A stretch of 64,000 nt of DNA from Algibacter miyuki (GCF_042427745.1 NZ_JBHMFA010000009.1), one strand, 5' to 3'. Shown: positions 17,484 to 25,573, counted from the first letter of the stretch. Notes: generated from the sequence alone by a model not told the origin. Numbers and translations are program-made.

Positions 17484-17801
17484 ATGGCAAACGAAAAAGA
17501 GGCTCCTAAGCAGGGGCAAATAAATATTGAGTTGGACGAAAAAGTTGCAGAAGGAACCTATTCTAACTTGGCAATTATCAATCATTCGGTTTCCGAATTT
17601 GTAGTCGATTTTGTAAACATCATGCCTGGTGTACCAAAAAGTAAGGTAAAATCACGAATTATTTTAACACCGCAACATGCCAAGCGCTTACTTAAAGCTT
17701 TAGGTGAGAATGTAACCCGTTTTGAGCATGCTCATGGCGAGATTAAGGATTATGAACAACCTCCAATCCCTTTGAATTTTGGACCCACTGGACAAGCTTA
17801 A
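17484..17801 (+). CDS. DUF3467 domain protein
   Basis: A 105-aa protein made up of one DUF3467 domain: NIELDEKVAEGTYSNLAII, SEFVVDFVNIMPG and SRIILTPQHAKRLLKAL are the characteristic stretches. The family is small, soluble and widespread in Bacteroidota, and its molecular function is unknown. There is no signal peptide or membrane segment. It lies just after rpoC but behind the rpoC terminator, so it probably has its own promoter, and it converges on prfC across a shared bidirectional terminator. Confidence 0.9.
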   Translation: MANEKEAPKQGQINIELDEKVAEGTYSNLAIINHSVSEFVVDFVNIMPGVPKSKVKSRIILTPQHAKRLLKALGENVTRFEHAHGEIKDYEQPPIPLNFGPTGQA

Positions 17802-17806
17802 ATTAT

Positions 17807-17848
17807 AAAAAAAGCCCTTTGAATATAAATATTCAAAGGGCTTTTTTT
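17807..17848. terminator. Bidirectional terminator between DUF3467 gene and prfC
   Basis: A perfect palindrome, AAAAAAAGCCCTTTGAATA and its complement around a 4-nt loop, works in both directions between convergent genes. Confidence 0.93.
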
Positions 17849-17919
17849 ATACCTCCAATTTATAAAGGTGAAATATGTATGAGATCACTTCTTTTTTTGG
17901 GCTAAAAAATCAATTTCTA

Positions 17920-19509
17920 TTATTTAAATTCAGAAACAAAATGAAACTTAATACTTGGGTATTTCTGTTGTGTCATTTGTAAAGAGAACGAGGAATCGGC
18001 TAAAAACACCAATTGGTTTTGTTTATCCTTTGCAAGAAAACGTTGCTTTACTCGCACAAACTCTTTGTACTCATCGTTTTTAGGGTCTTTTGGTTCAACC
18101 CAACAGGCTTTAAATACATTGAGGTTCTCGTAGGTACATTTAGCACCATATTCGTGTTCTAATCGGTATTGAATAACTTCATACTGAAGCGCTCCAACGG
18201 TTCCAATCACTTTTCGTCCGTTAAGTTCTAAAGTAAATAATTGCGCAACACCTTCGTCCATTAATTGGTCGATTCCTTTAAAAAGTTGTTTGGATTTTAA
18301 TGGGTCGGCATTATTAATATATCTAAAATGTTCTGGAGAAAAACTCGGTACACCTTTATAGTTTAAAATTTCACCTTCTGTTAAAGTATCTCCAATTTTA
18401 AACGTTCCGGTATCTTGTAAACCTACAATATCACCAGGATAGGAGATATCTACAATCTCTTTCTTTTCAGCGAAAAAAGCATTCGGACTAGAAAATTTCA
18501 CCTTCTTATTATGGCGTACGTGCAAGTATGGTGCGTTTCTTTTAAATTCACCCGAAACTATTTTAACGAAAGCTAAACGGTTTCTATGGTTTGGATCCAT
18601 GTTGGCATGTATTTTAAATACAAACCCCGTAAATTTATCTTCGTCTGGTTTTACTAGACGTTCTTCACTTTGTTTTGGTCTTGGTTTTGGAGCAATTTCA
18701 ACAAAACAATCTAACAATTCACGAACTCCAAAATTGTTTAAGGCCGAACCGAAAAATACAGGCTGTTGTTCACCATTGAGGTAGGTTTCTTTATCAAATT
18801 CAGGATAAATACCTTCAACAAGTTCAATTTCTTCACGAAGTGTGTTTGCTGCTTTTTCTCCAATCAACTTGTCTAATTCCGGCGAAGCCAAATCTGAAAT
18901 TTCAATAGTTTCTTCTATATCCTTTCTGCTATCACCGCTAAATAGATTAACGTTTTTCTCCCAGATATTATAAATCCCTTTAAAATCGTAACCCATACCA
19001 ATAGGGAAACTTAATGGCGCAACTTTCAACCCTAATTTTTGTTCAACTTCATCTAATAAATCGAAAGCATCTTTACCTTCACGATCCATTTTATTGATAA
19101 AAACTATCATAGGGATGTTTCGCATTCGGCAAACTTCAACCAGTTTTTCTGTTTGTTCCTCAACACCTTTTGCAACATCAATAACAACAATAACGCTATC
19201 TACTGCGGTAAGTGTTCTAAAAGTATCTTCAGCAAAATCTTTGTGACCAGGCGTATCTAAAATATTTATTTTGATGCCATTGTACTCAAAAGCAAGTACC
19301 GATGTTGCTACCGAAATTCCACGCTGACGCTCAATTTCCATAAAGTCACTCGTAGCTCCTTTCTTTATTTTATTACTTTTTACGGCACCAGCTTCTTGTA
19401 TGGCGCCACCAAATAGTAGTAATTTTTCTGTTAAGGTTGTTTTTCCGGCATCGGGATGCGAAATAATACCAAAAGTTCGTCTGCGTTGTATTTCTTTTAA
19501 AAAACTCAT
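17920..19509 (-). CDS. prfC: Peptide chain release factor 3
   Basis: A 529-aa translational GTPase of RF3 length. G-domain motifs are SHPDAGKTTLTEKLL (about residues 17-31), DTPGHKDF and NKMDRE. RF3-specific stretches such as GATSDFMEIERQRGISVATS and the C-terminal CWVEPKDPKNDEY region are present. RF3 recycles RF1/RF2 from the ribosome after peptide release. It is a single gene on the minus strand, with a TATATTTG -7 box 24 bp before its ATG. Confidence 0.98.
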   Translation of the reverse strand: MSFLKEIQRRRTFGIISHPDAGKTTLTEKLLLFGGAIQEAGAVKSNKIKKGATSDFMEIERQRGISVATSVLAFEYNGIKINILDTPGHKDFAEDTFRTLTAVDSVIVVIDVAKGVEEQTEKLVEVCRMRNIPMIVFINKMDREGKDAFDLLDEVEQKLGLKVAPLSFPIGMGYDFKGIYNIWEKNVNLFSGDSRKDIEETIEISDLASPELDKLIGEKAANTLREEIELVEGIYPEFDKETYLNGEQQPVFFGSALNNFGVRELLDCFVEIAPKPRPKQSEERLVKPDEDKFTGFVFKIHANMDPNHRNRLAFVKIVSGEFKRNAPYLHVRHNKKVKFSSPNAFFAEKKEIVDISYPGDIVGLQDTGTFKIGDTLTEGEILNYKGVPSFSPEHFRYINNADPLKSKQLFKGIDQLMDEGVAQLFTLELNGRKVIGTVGALQYEVIQYRLEHEYGAKCTYENLNVFKACWVEPKDPKNDEYKEFVRVKQRFLAKDKQNQLVFLADSSFSLQMTQQKYPSIKFHFVSEFK

Positions 19510-19532
19510 AAATTCATGTTGAAAAGCGAGTG

Positions 19533-19540
19533 CAAATATA
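19533..19540 (-). promoter_or_regulatory. -7 element of prfC
   Basis: TATATTTG on the minus strand, predicting a start near 19529 and a leader of about 20 nt. No clear -33 TTG is visible. Confidence 0.55.
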
Positions 19541-19773
19541 AGTGTAAATATAGATATTACAGTATTATAAGCGGGTTAAATAGGTTGTCTATCATCAGAA
19601 AAAATGAAGTTTTGCCCCATATCACCTGCTTTAATGAAAGTTAGTTTGATAACTCACTCATAATTTTGCGATTTTTTAAAATGTTTTGTCTAAATTTATA
19701 CCTTATTTCGTCTTGAGGGAGTGCGAAATAACTGATATTTCAAATGTAAATTGCTAGATTTTAATAATAAATT

Positions 19774-20421
19774 ATGAAAAATGACAAGACGTCGGTAATT
19801 GTAATTGAGGATGACGAGGTACTTTTAGATGCTTATGAGTATTACATAAACTCTTACGAAGGTTTTGAGTTAATAGGGATGTATAGTACTGTAACCAGTG
19901 CGCTTAAGAATTACGACAATGTACAACCAGATATTATTGTTAGTGATATTTCTATGCCTGGATTAAACGGTATAGAAGGTGTAAAAAAGTTTAAAACGCT
20001 TAATGAATCGATTAAAATTATTCTAATAAGTGTACACGATGAAGTCGATTATATTTTAGATTTTATTGAAAGTAGGGTTGATGGTTACTTAACCAAACCC
20101 ATTAGTAAGGATAGTTTGTTGAATGCTTTGGAATCTGTTTTAGTAGGCGGTATGCCGTTAACAGGCGATGTGTCTAAGCAAATTGTTAACATGCTTCGAA
20201 ATCAGAAGGAAGACGATTTTATTGTTGAAAATATATTTTCTGAACGGGAAGCCGAAATTTTAAATTTGTTTACCAAAGGATACACGTATAAAGCTATAGC
20301 TGAAACGCTTTTTATAACACATAGTACGGTTAATTTTCATATTCAGAATATTTACTGTAAACTAGATGTTAATAATAAATCGGACGCATTGGATAAATTG
20401 AAAAATAACAAGTTAAAATAA
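19774..20421 (+). CDS. Response regulator, LuxR/NarL family (orphan)
   Basis: A 215-aa two-domain regulator. The receiver domain covers about residues 7-125, with acidic pocket EDDE, phosphoacceptor D58 in DIIVSDISMPG and the conserved lysine in GYLTKPI. The LuxR helix-turn-helix covers about 148-210 (SEREAEILNLFTKGYTYKAIA). Phosphorylation by a histidine kinase would promote dimerisation and DNA binding. No kinase gene is adjacent, so its partner lies elsewhere; the kinase at 42.8 kb already has its own regulator. The gene is bounded by its own terminator. Confidence 0.93.
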   Translation: MKNDKTSVIVIEDDEVLLDAYEYYINSYEGFELIGMYSTVTSALKNYDNVQPDIIVSDISMPGLNGIEGVKKFKTLNESIKIILISVHDEVDYILDFIESRVDGYLTKPISKDSLLNALESVLVGGMPLTGDVSKQIVNMLRNQKEDDFIVENIFSEREAEILNLFTKGYTYKAIAETLFITHSTVNFHIQNIYCKLDVNNKSDALDKLKNNKLK

Positions 20422-20453
20422 TGGCTTGTTTTTTTAACTTCAAAGTATTTTAG

Positions 20454-20482
20454 AACCTATATCAAATGATGTGGGTTTTTTT
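20454..20482 (+). terminator. Intrinsic terminator of the response regulator gene
   Basis: AACCTATATC (20454-20463) pairs with GATGTGGGTT (20468-20477) with wobbles over an AAAT loop, then seven T. Confidence 0.8.
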
Positions 20483-20650
20483 ATTTCCATTATTAAGGTG
20501 TCTTTCTATTTGTACATGGTTTTGATATAAATAAACAGAAAGGTTTCTGATGAATTGAAAACAAATTTGTTAAATAGATGAAAAGAAAGAATTTCTAAGC
20601 CACATAATATGTTTAATTTAGTATTGTTCTAATTATTAAAAATTAGTTGG

Positions 20651-20658
20651 TATTTTTG
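20651..20658 (+). promoter_or_regulatory. -7 element directly before idi (leaderless-type)
   Basis: TATTTTTG ends seven bases before the ATG at 20665, predicting a transcript that starts at about 20662. A TTG at 20624-20626 is 24 bp upstream, slightly long for a -33 element. Confidence 0.6.
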
Positions 20659-20664
20659 TATTCT

Positions 20665-21186
20665 ATGATGGAAGAAAAAGTTGTTTTAGTAAACGAAAAA
20701 GATGAACAAATAGGTTTAATGCCTAAATTAGAAGCCCATGAAAAAGCCGTATTGCATCGTGCATTTTCAGTTTTTGTTTTTAATGATAAAAACGAACTCA
20801 TGTTGCAACAACGGGCTTTAGATAAATATCATTCGCCAGGATTATGGACAAATACTTGCTGCAGTCACCAACGTGATGGTGAAAGTAATCTTGAAGCTGG
20901 TAAAAGACGCTTGCAAGAAGAAATGGGGTTTGTAGTGCCACTTAAAGAAAGCATATCCTTTATTTATAAAGCGCCTTTTGATAATGGATTAACCGAACAT
21001 GAGTACGACCATATCATGATTGGATACTCAAATGAGGAACCCGTAATAAACCCAGAGGAAGTGGCAAGCTGGAAGTGGATGAGTCTCGATGATATAAAAG
21101 TCGACATGAAACAAAATCCAGAAGAATACACCGCATGGTTTAAAATTATATTCGAGAAATTTTACGAGCACATAAACCTATCTTAA
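20665..21186 (+). CDS. idi: Isopentenyl-diphosphate delta-isomerase, type I
   Basis: A 173-aa Nudix-fold enzyme that interconverts isopentenyl and dimethylallyl diphosphate. The catalytic cysteine lies in TNTCCSHQ (C66 by alignment with the usual NxxCGH motif). The Nudix-like helix is EAGKRRLQEEMGF and the catalytic glutamate region is TEHEYDH. Length is typical of type I. The ATG at 20665 is chosen (20668 is also possible) because the upstream TTG falls before the -7 box. The stop is two bases before the QueD-like gene, so the pair is an operon although the pathways differ. Confidence 0.95.
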   Translation: MMEEKVVLVNEKDEQIGLMPKLEAHEKAVLHRAFSVFVFNDKNELMLQQRALDKYHSPGLWTNTCCSHQRDGESNLEAGKRRLQEEMGFVVPLKESISFIYKAPFDNGLTEHEYDHIMIGYSNEEPVINPEEVASWKWMSLDDIKVDMKQNPEEYTAWFKIIFEKFYEHINLS

Positions 21187-21188
21187 AT

Positions 21189-21599
21189 ATGGAAGTAACC
21201 GTAAGTAGAAAAGGACATTTTAATGCGGCACACCGTTTGTACCACAAAGACTGGAGTTTTGAAAAAAACGAAGCCGTTTTTGGTAAATGTAATAACCCCA
21301 ATTTTCATGGGCACAATTACGAACTTATTGTTAGTGTTACTGGTGAAATAGATCCAGAAACTGGTTTTGTTGTTGATATGAAAATCCTAAAAGATTTGAT
21401 TAAGTCGGAAGTAGAAGATGCCTTCGATCATAAAAACCTGAATTTAGAAGTTCCGGAATTTAAAGATCTAAACCCAACGGCCGAAAATATAGTAGTTGTT
21501 ATCTATAATAAATTGAAACCAAAATTAGACTCTAAGTTGGCTTTAGAAATAACATTATTTGAAACGCCTCGAAATTTTGTAAGCTATTCCGGAAAATAA
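21189..21599 (+). CDS. 6-pyruvoyl-tetrahydropterin synthase/QueD-like 6-carboxytetrahydropterin synthase
   Basis: A 136-aa T-fold enzyme. Zinc ligands are the histidine in FNAAHR and both histidines of NFHGHNYEL; the nearby cysteine in FGKCNNP is the probable catalytic nucleophile, and DHKNLN carries the conserved Asp-His. The family converts dihydroneopterin triphosphate to carboxy- or pyruvoyl-tetrahydropterin, the former being the second step towards queuosine. QueD is the likelier role in a bacterium, but no queC or queE is in the window. Translation is probably coupled to idi. Confidence 0.88.
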   Translation: MEVTVSRKGHFNAAHRLYHKDWSFEKNEAVFGKCNNPNFHGHNYELIVSVTGEIDPETGFVVDMKILKDLIKSEVEDAFDHKNLNLEVPEFKDLNPTAENIVVVIYNKLKPKLDSKLALEITLFETPRNFVSYSGK

Positions 21600-21700
21600 A
21601 GTATTGCCCAAAAGAGCCACCTCATAAAATATATTTAGCGGTTTAATGTGTATGTTATTAAATTAGTGCTAAAAATGTTACACGTTAAAAACTTTATGTT

Positions 21701-21708
21701 TAATTTTG
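21701..21708 (+). promoter_or_regulatory. -7 element before the 88-aa protein
   Basis: TAATTTTG fits TAnnTTTG and predicts a leader of about 20 nt. No clear -33 TTG. Confidence 0.45.
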
Positions 21709-21731
21709 TCAAAATTTAAAAAGTAAAAAAA

Positions 21732-21998
21732 ATGGCAAATGTTAGAAACCTAAAAAAAGACATTAACTATGTTTTAGGTGATATTATAGAAGCAGTTTAC
21801 GTATGGGAATTCGCAAACACAGATAAAGATACTAAAGGAAGTGAAGCAATTATTGATGAAGCAATCACTACTTTCGATGAGTTAATTGTAAAAGTAAATG
21901 CAAAAAACGAAAACCCTAAAGCTCATTTCAAAGCTATTAATAGCGAATTAGAGACTAAAGGAAGAGCGTTAATTGAAAAAATCAATAATCTAGGATAA
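21732..21998 (+). CDS. Small acidic helical protein, unknown function
   Basis: An 88-aa soluble protein that I recognise only as a type of small conserved Flavobacteriaceae protein. It begins ANVRNLKKDINYVLGDIIEA and is predicted almost wholly helical, with an acidic middle (NTDKDTKGSEAIIDEA) and a C-terminal helix ELETKGRALIEKINNL. There is no signal peptide, cysteine or membrane segment. It has its own -7 element and precedes a tRNA-Thr gene that has a separate promoter. Confidence 0.85.
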   Translation: MANVRNLKKDINYVLGDIIEAVYVWEFANTDKDTKGSEAIIDEAITTFDELIVKVNAKNENPKAHFKAINSELETKGRALIEKINNLG

Positions 21999-22015
21999 TT
22001 TTTTTTAACAAAAAG

Positions 22016-22045
22016 TTGCAGGTTTAATTATTATTAATATATTTG
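22016..22045 (+). promoter_or_regulatory. Promoter of the second tRNA-Thr(TGT)
   Basis: TTG at 22016-22018, a 19-bp spacer and TATATTTG at 22038-22045, 15 bp before the tRNA. Confidence 0.82.
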
Positions 22046-22059
22046 CACTCGTTAAAAAA

Positions 22060-22133
22060 GCCGATGTAGCTCAGCTGGCTAGAGCAGCTGATTTGTAATC
22101 AGCAGGTCGTGGGTTCGAGTCCCTCCATCGGCT
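22060..22133 (+). tRNA. tRNA-Thr(TGT), second copy
   Basis: Identical over all 74 bases to the tRNA at 3976-4049 (anticodon loop TTTGTAA). Unlike that one it is a single-gene unit with its own promoter and terminator. Confidence 0.97.
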
Positions 22134-22142
22134 CTTAAAAAT

Positions 22143-22177
22143 AAAAAAGACCTTTCAATTTTGAAAGGTCTTTTTTT
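22143..22177. terminator. Bidirectional terminator after tRNA-Thr
   Basis: AAAAAAGACCTTTCAA pairs with TTGAAAGGTCTTTTTT. It ends the tRNA on the plus strand and the DUF4369 gene on the minus strand. Confidence 0.92.
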
Positions 22178-22213
22178 ATGGAATAAACTTAAGTTTAAAA
22201 AGAAAAGTTGTTT

Positions 22214-22918
22214 CTAGTTTACTTTCTCCGCAGCTTTAATTTCATCAATAAATGTTTGCAATTCTTTTCCATATTTCGACGCTTTTACTTTTGGAGTTAA
22301 AGATTTATTAATAGTATCTAATAGCGTGAGTTTAGCATTGTAAATTTCAGATAGTGCTAAATAAGGAGCCACTTCGCTGTCTTTATTATTAAGTGCGAAA
22401 TTCACTGTAAATAAATAACGTCGTTTTATAATATTATCATATTGTTTTTCAATAGTACTAATCTTAGAAGTATCACCTTCTCTTTGGGCATCGAATTTAT
22501 CTTTTATTAAATCTAAATTTCTACCGTTGAATTTACTAATCATCTTTCGGTAATCGTCTAATACTTTTTGTTGTTCCGATCCTTTAATTTCGGCATCATA
22601 AGTAAAGTTTTTTAAGGTCGAATTAATTTCAGTAATACCTTTATCTGCAAAAAACGAAATACCATCTTCTTGTGCGCTATTTTTATCTAAAAATAAAAAG
22701 AATATCTCCGGAGATTCAATAGCACTATGTAATTCGAAATTAGAATTCCCATTCATAACAAGAGAATCGACATTCACTAGTGCGGAATCGTTTAATTTCT
22801 TTAGGTAAACAGTCCCTTTTTTTAAACCAGCTATATGGCCTTTAACCGTTAAATCGTGCTGTTTTTCACCACAAGAAATCATGATACAAACTAAAAATAA
22901 TAAAAATACTTTATTCAT
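22214..22918 (-). CDS. DUF4369 lipoprotein
   Basis: A 234-aa predicted lipoprotein. The signal peptide MNKVFLLFLVCIMISC ends in a lipobox with C16, so it is probably lipid-anchored. A DUF4369 domain follows (DLTVKGHIAGLKKGTVYLKKL and NGNSNFELH, about residues 23-110). DUF4369 is often the N-terminal part of thioredoxin-like (TlpA) proteins in Bacteroidota, but no CxxC or thioredoxin domain follows here; the rest is helical. The function is unknown. A GATATTTG sequence just upstream on the minus strand resembles a -7 box with one mismatch. Confidence 0.85.
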   Translation of the reverse strand: MNKVFLLFLVCIMISCGEKQHDLTVKGHIAGLKKGTVYLKKLNDSALVNVDSLVMNGNSNFELHSAIESPEIFFLFLDKNSAQEDGISFFADKGITEINSTLKNFTYDAEIKGSEQQKVLDDYRKMISKFNGRNLDLIKDKFDAQREGDTSKISTIEKQYDNIIKRRYLFTVNFALNNKDSEVAPYLALSEIYNAKLTLLDTINKSLTPKVKASKYGKELQTFIDEIKAAEKVN

Positions 22919-23142
22919 GGATATATGCTTTTTTTTAAGAGAAGCAAATATCTCACTTTTATATTTTATAAACTAATACCATTATTTAATTATTAGAAGT
23001 TAAAATATACCCAAAATAAGCTTTTTAAAAAGTTTGGCACAAGGTTTGCTTATATCATAATAGTTGCATTCTTATATAAACGGTTTATTGAGTGGTTACT
23101 TTAAACTTTAGAATTGCAACTCATATTTTGATTGGTTAGTTA

Positions 23143-23175
23143 GAAAAAAAGCATTCGTTTACGGATGCTTTTTTT
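23143..23175. terminator. Terminator in a gene-free gap (first of two)
   Basis: AAAAAAAGCATTCG-TTTA-CGGATGC followed by seven T. There is no ORF upstream on the plus strand back to tRNA-Thr, which has its own terminator; the structure could work on either strand. Confidence 0.8.
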
Positions 23176-23225
23176 GTGCCTTAAACTTAAAGTCCGTTTC
23201 GCCTATATGGGAAAAATACATATGC

Positions 23226-23287
23226 ATTTCGTCGATGTTTTTATTTATTTTAGCATTAAGTGTTAAAAAAAGATGTATTTCGTCGAT
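23226..23287 (+). promoter_or_regulatory. Paired ATTTCGTCGAT direct repeats
   Basis: The 11-mer ATTTCGTCGAT occurs at 23226-23236 and 23277-23287, 51 bp apart (about five helical turns), upstream of a -7 box at 23327. Paired direct repeats of this kind are how LytTR or response-regulator dimers often bind; which factor is unknown. Confidence 0.5.
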
Positions 23288-23326
23288 TTTAATTGTTTTT
23301 AAGCGTCGTCTTTTGTTTAAATCTTA

Positions 23327-23334
23327 TATATTTG
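23327..23334 (+). promoter_or_regulatory. -7 element of a candidate small RNA
   Basis: TATATTTG, with predicted transcription start near 23338. No well-spaced -33 TTG, consistent with a promoter that needs an activator. Confidence 0.5.
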
Positions 23335-23337
23335 TAG

Positions 23338-23480
23338 TGTTCTAAATAATACAATTTTTGGATCAATGGATTAATTAATTAGTGTTTGCATTGTGTTGTT
23401 TAATTGGATTTCCATATTAAGTTACATAGTATAAAAGCAAATAATTTAAAAGCCGAGTTTGAGGGAACTCGGCTTTTTTT
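23338..23480 (+). ncRNA. Candidate small RNA between -7 box and strong terminator
   Basis: The predicted transcript of about 143 nt begins four bases after TATATTTG and ends in a strong intrinsic terminator. It holds no plausible coding frame. I did not recognise an Rfam-like fold beyond the terminator. The gene-free 22919-23525 gap contains in total two terminators, the direct-repeat pair, this unit and the dipeptidase -7 box. Confidence 0.4.
23447..23480 (+). terminator. Terminator in the gene-free gap (second of two)
   Basis: AAAAGCCGAGTTTGAGGGAACTCGGCTTTTTTT: perfect 9-bp GC-rich core, seven T. It lies 46 bp before a plus-strand gene, so it must end a transcript that started inside the gap. 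Confidence 0.88.
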
Positions 23481-23512
23481 ATGCCTAATTTTTAGAGACA
23501 ATTAATTTTGGC

Positions 23513-23520
23513 TAAATTTG
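23513..23520 (+). promoter_or_regulatory. -7 element directly before the dipeptidase gene (leaderless-type)
   Basis: TAAATTTG ends five bases before the ATG at 23526; predicted start about 23524. Confidence 0.55.
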
Positions 23521-23525
23521 CTAAT

Positions 23526-24191
23526 ATGAAGTCTAAAGTTGTTTTATTTTTTTTGCTAAGTTCTCTATTTTCGTTTGCACAATTACCAGATGGTTTTGTT
23601 TACGTTACCGATGTTATTCCTACTTTACATGTCGAATTACGCTACCATACCGATAATAATTTTGTAGCAAAACCTGTTGATGGATATCGTTCTAACCGAT
23701 TAATACTAACCAAGCAAGCAGCGGAAGCCTTAAAATTGGTTCAAGACGAATTGGAAAGTCAAAACTTATGCTTAAAAGTATATGATGGCTACCGGCCGCA
23801 ACAAGCTGTAAATCATTTTATACGTTGGGCTAGAGATTTAAATGACACTGTAAATAAAACAGATTTTTATCCGAAGATTAAAAAAAGAAGTCTGTTTAAA
23901 GCAGGATATATTGCAACACGGTCAGGGCACAGCCGCGGAAGCACCATAGATTTAACCATTATTGATGGTAATACAGGTGAAATTTTAGATATGGGAAGTC
24001 CTTACGATTTTTTCGGAGAAGCTTCTTGGGTGAGTTATCCTAATATTTCTGAAGAACAAAAACGGAACCGTCAGTTATTACAAAATGTGATGTTGAAAAA
24101 TGGTTTTAGAAACTATTTTAAAGAATGGTGGCATTTTACCTTACGCTGGGAACCGTTTCCTAAAACATTTTTTGATTTCCCGGTAGAGTAG
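23526..24191 (+). CDS. D-alanyl-D-alanine dipeptidase (VanX/DdpX, peptidase M15D)
   Basis: A 221-aa exported peptidase. Signal peptide MKSKVVLFFLLSSLFSFAQ. M15D signatures are VYDGYRPQQAVNHF, the zinc-binding SGHSRGSTIDLTI (His and Asp ligands) and EWWHFTLR with the catalytic Glu and third zinc ligand His. The enzyme splits D-Ala-D-Ala. In a periplasmic form without vanH/vanA neighbours its role is more probably peptidoglycan recycling than glycopeptide resistance. The ATG at 23526 is preferred to a TTG at 23508, which would add residues before the signal peptide and lie upstream of the -7 box. Confidence 0.92.
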   Translation: MKSKVVLFFLLSSLFSFAQLPDGFVYVTDVIPTLHVELRYHTDNNFVAKPVDGYRSNRLILTKQAAEALKLVQDELESQNLCLKVYDGYRPQQAVNHFIRWARDLNDTVNKTDFYPKIKKRSLFKAGYIATRSGHSRGSTIDLTIIDGNTGEILDMGSPYDFFGEASWVSYPNISEEQKRNRQLLQNVMLKNGFRNYFKEWWHFTLRWEPFPKTFFDFPVE

Positions 24192-24234
24192 ACGCTATAG
24201 CTGTATTAATAAAGTCTATTTTATTTCAAAAATA

Positions 24235-24927
24235 TTACTCAATAATTTCGCAATCACGAATATATATATTCTGCAAAGGCCAATCGCCTTCTCCTGTATC
24301 AACAGCAGCAATTTTATCAATAACGTCCATACCTCGGGTTACGTGTCCAAAAACGGTATAATCTCCATTTAAAAAATGAGAGCCACCATGTTGCTGTATG
24401 ATAAAAAACTCATAAGGCGATGCTAGTTTGTGCGGATTATCAATAGCACTACTAGGCATAGAAATAACACCGCGATCGTGTTTAAAACCACGCTTAGTGT
24501 CTGGAGGAAGTAAGTATTTCCCTATTTCCCCGCGTTTTTTAGAAATTTCAATATCGTCGCTATTTCCGGCTTGTACCATATAATCATCAATAACACGATA
24601 AAATTGAGTGTTTACAAAATATTTTTTCTTCGTTAGAAAAATAAAGTTCGAACGGTGAAACTTGGTTTCGTTGTAAAGTAATATATCAAAGCTACCCAAA
24701 TCGGTCGTTATACGCACTTTATTTTCTTTGTGATGTTTGTCGTATTCTAAAAAAAACTCCATCGCACTTCTCGAATCTAGCTTTTCAAAAGTATCAGTAA
24801 CTTCAACAATACTGTCTTTTTTAACTGGTTTTCTTAACTCAGTTTCAGTTGTGTTTTTCTTCTTAGATTGTTTATCTTCACAATTGAGAAATAAAAAAAA
24901 GAAACTTAAAAGCAAAACTAGACGCAT
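24235..24927 (-). CDS. Cyclophilin-type peptidyl-prolyl isomerase, lipoprotein
   Basis: A 230-aa protein with signal sequence MRLVLLLSFFFLFLNC (lipobox cysteine C16), a lysine/glutamate-rich linker to about residue 70, and a cyclophilin domain: VRITTDLGSFDILLY, FYRVIDDYMVQAGNSDD, a short HGGSHFLNGDYTVFGHV block and a C-terminal MDVIDKIAAVDT. It would catalyse proline isomerisation in the periplasm, tethered to a membrane. Its start codon is only four bases from the start of the divergent Nudix gene. Confidence 0.93.
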   Translation of the reverse strand: MRLVLLLSFFFLFLNCEDKQSKKKNTTETELRKPVKKDSIVEVTDTFEKLDSRSAMEFFLEYDKHHKENKVRITTDLGSFDILLYNETKFHRSNFIFLTKKKYFVNTQFYRVIDDYMVQAGNSDDIEISKKRGEIGKYLLPPDTKRGFKHDRGVISMPSSAIDNPHKLASPYEFFIIQQHGGSHFLNGDYTVFGHVTRGMDVIDKIAAVDTGEGDWPLQNIYIRDCEIIE

Positions 24928-24931
24928 ATCA

Positions 24932-25573
24932 ATGAATTTTGATGAATTTTTAAAATCGGTATCAAAAATAAAAAATATACCGCTCCCAGCCGAAGTATCT
25001 CAGTTTAAAATGGTGCCATCTTTTCGTCAGAAGCTATTAAAGCAACAAACGGAAGCCATAAAAAAGGCGAAATATGCCGGGGTTTTGGCGTTATTTTATC
25101 CGAATGAAGTAGGTGAAACTCACTTCGTTTTAATTTTGAGAAAAACGTATAAAGGCGCACATTCTGGTCAAGTTGCTTTTCCAGGAGGGAAGTTAGAGGA
25201 TGAAGATACCACGTTAGAAATGGCTGCCGTTCGAGAAACCTTTGAAGAGGTTGGTGTGCCTATGGAAGCTATGACCGTTTTGCGGGAGTTAACCGAGGTT
25301 TATATTCCGCCAAGTAACTTTTATGTGTATCCTTTTGTAGGAATTACGCATAAACAGCCTCGATTTACCAAGCAAGAAGATGAAGTTGAAGCTATTATTG
25401 AGGTCGATTTGGAACATTTTTTGGATGAAAACAGTATCGTTGAAAAAACGGTAAGAACATCTTATAGTGTTGAAGTTGAGGTTCCTGCGTTTTGTTTGAA
25501 TGGCCATGTAGTTTGGGGTGCAACTGCCATGATGTTAAGTGAAATTAAAGACTTATTAAAACAGCTTTTGTAA
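24932..25573 (+). CDS. Nudix hydrolase, CoA pyrophosphatase type
   Basis: A 213-aa Nudix protein. The Nudix box GKLEDEDTTLEMAAVRETFEEVG (about residues 85-107) is preceded by the GQVAFPGGKLE context seen in CoA pyrophosphatases of the NudL/YeaB group, which split CoA to 4'-phosphopantetheine and 3',5'-ADP. The start is ATG 24932; a longer open frame upstream overlaps the cyclophilin gene on the other strand and is rejected. Substrate is inferred from family only. Confidence 0.88.
   Translation: MNFDEFLKSVSKIKNIPLPAEVSQFKMVPSFRQKLLKQQTEAIKKAKYAGVLALFYPNEVGETHFVLILRKTYKGAHSGQVAFPGGKLEDEDTTLEMAAVRETFEEVGVPMEAMTVLRELTEVYIPPSNFYVYPFVGITHKQPRFTKQEDEVEAIIEVDLEHFLDENSIVEKTVRTSYSVEVEVPAFCLNGHVVWGATAMMLSEIKDLLKQLL

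Noticed and set aside
23526..24191. Vancomycin-resistance locus
   Set aside because: Only the dipeptidase is present; no ligase, dehydrogenase or matching regulator lies next to it, and it has a signal peptide.
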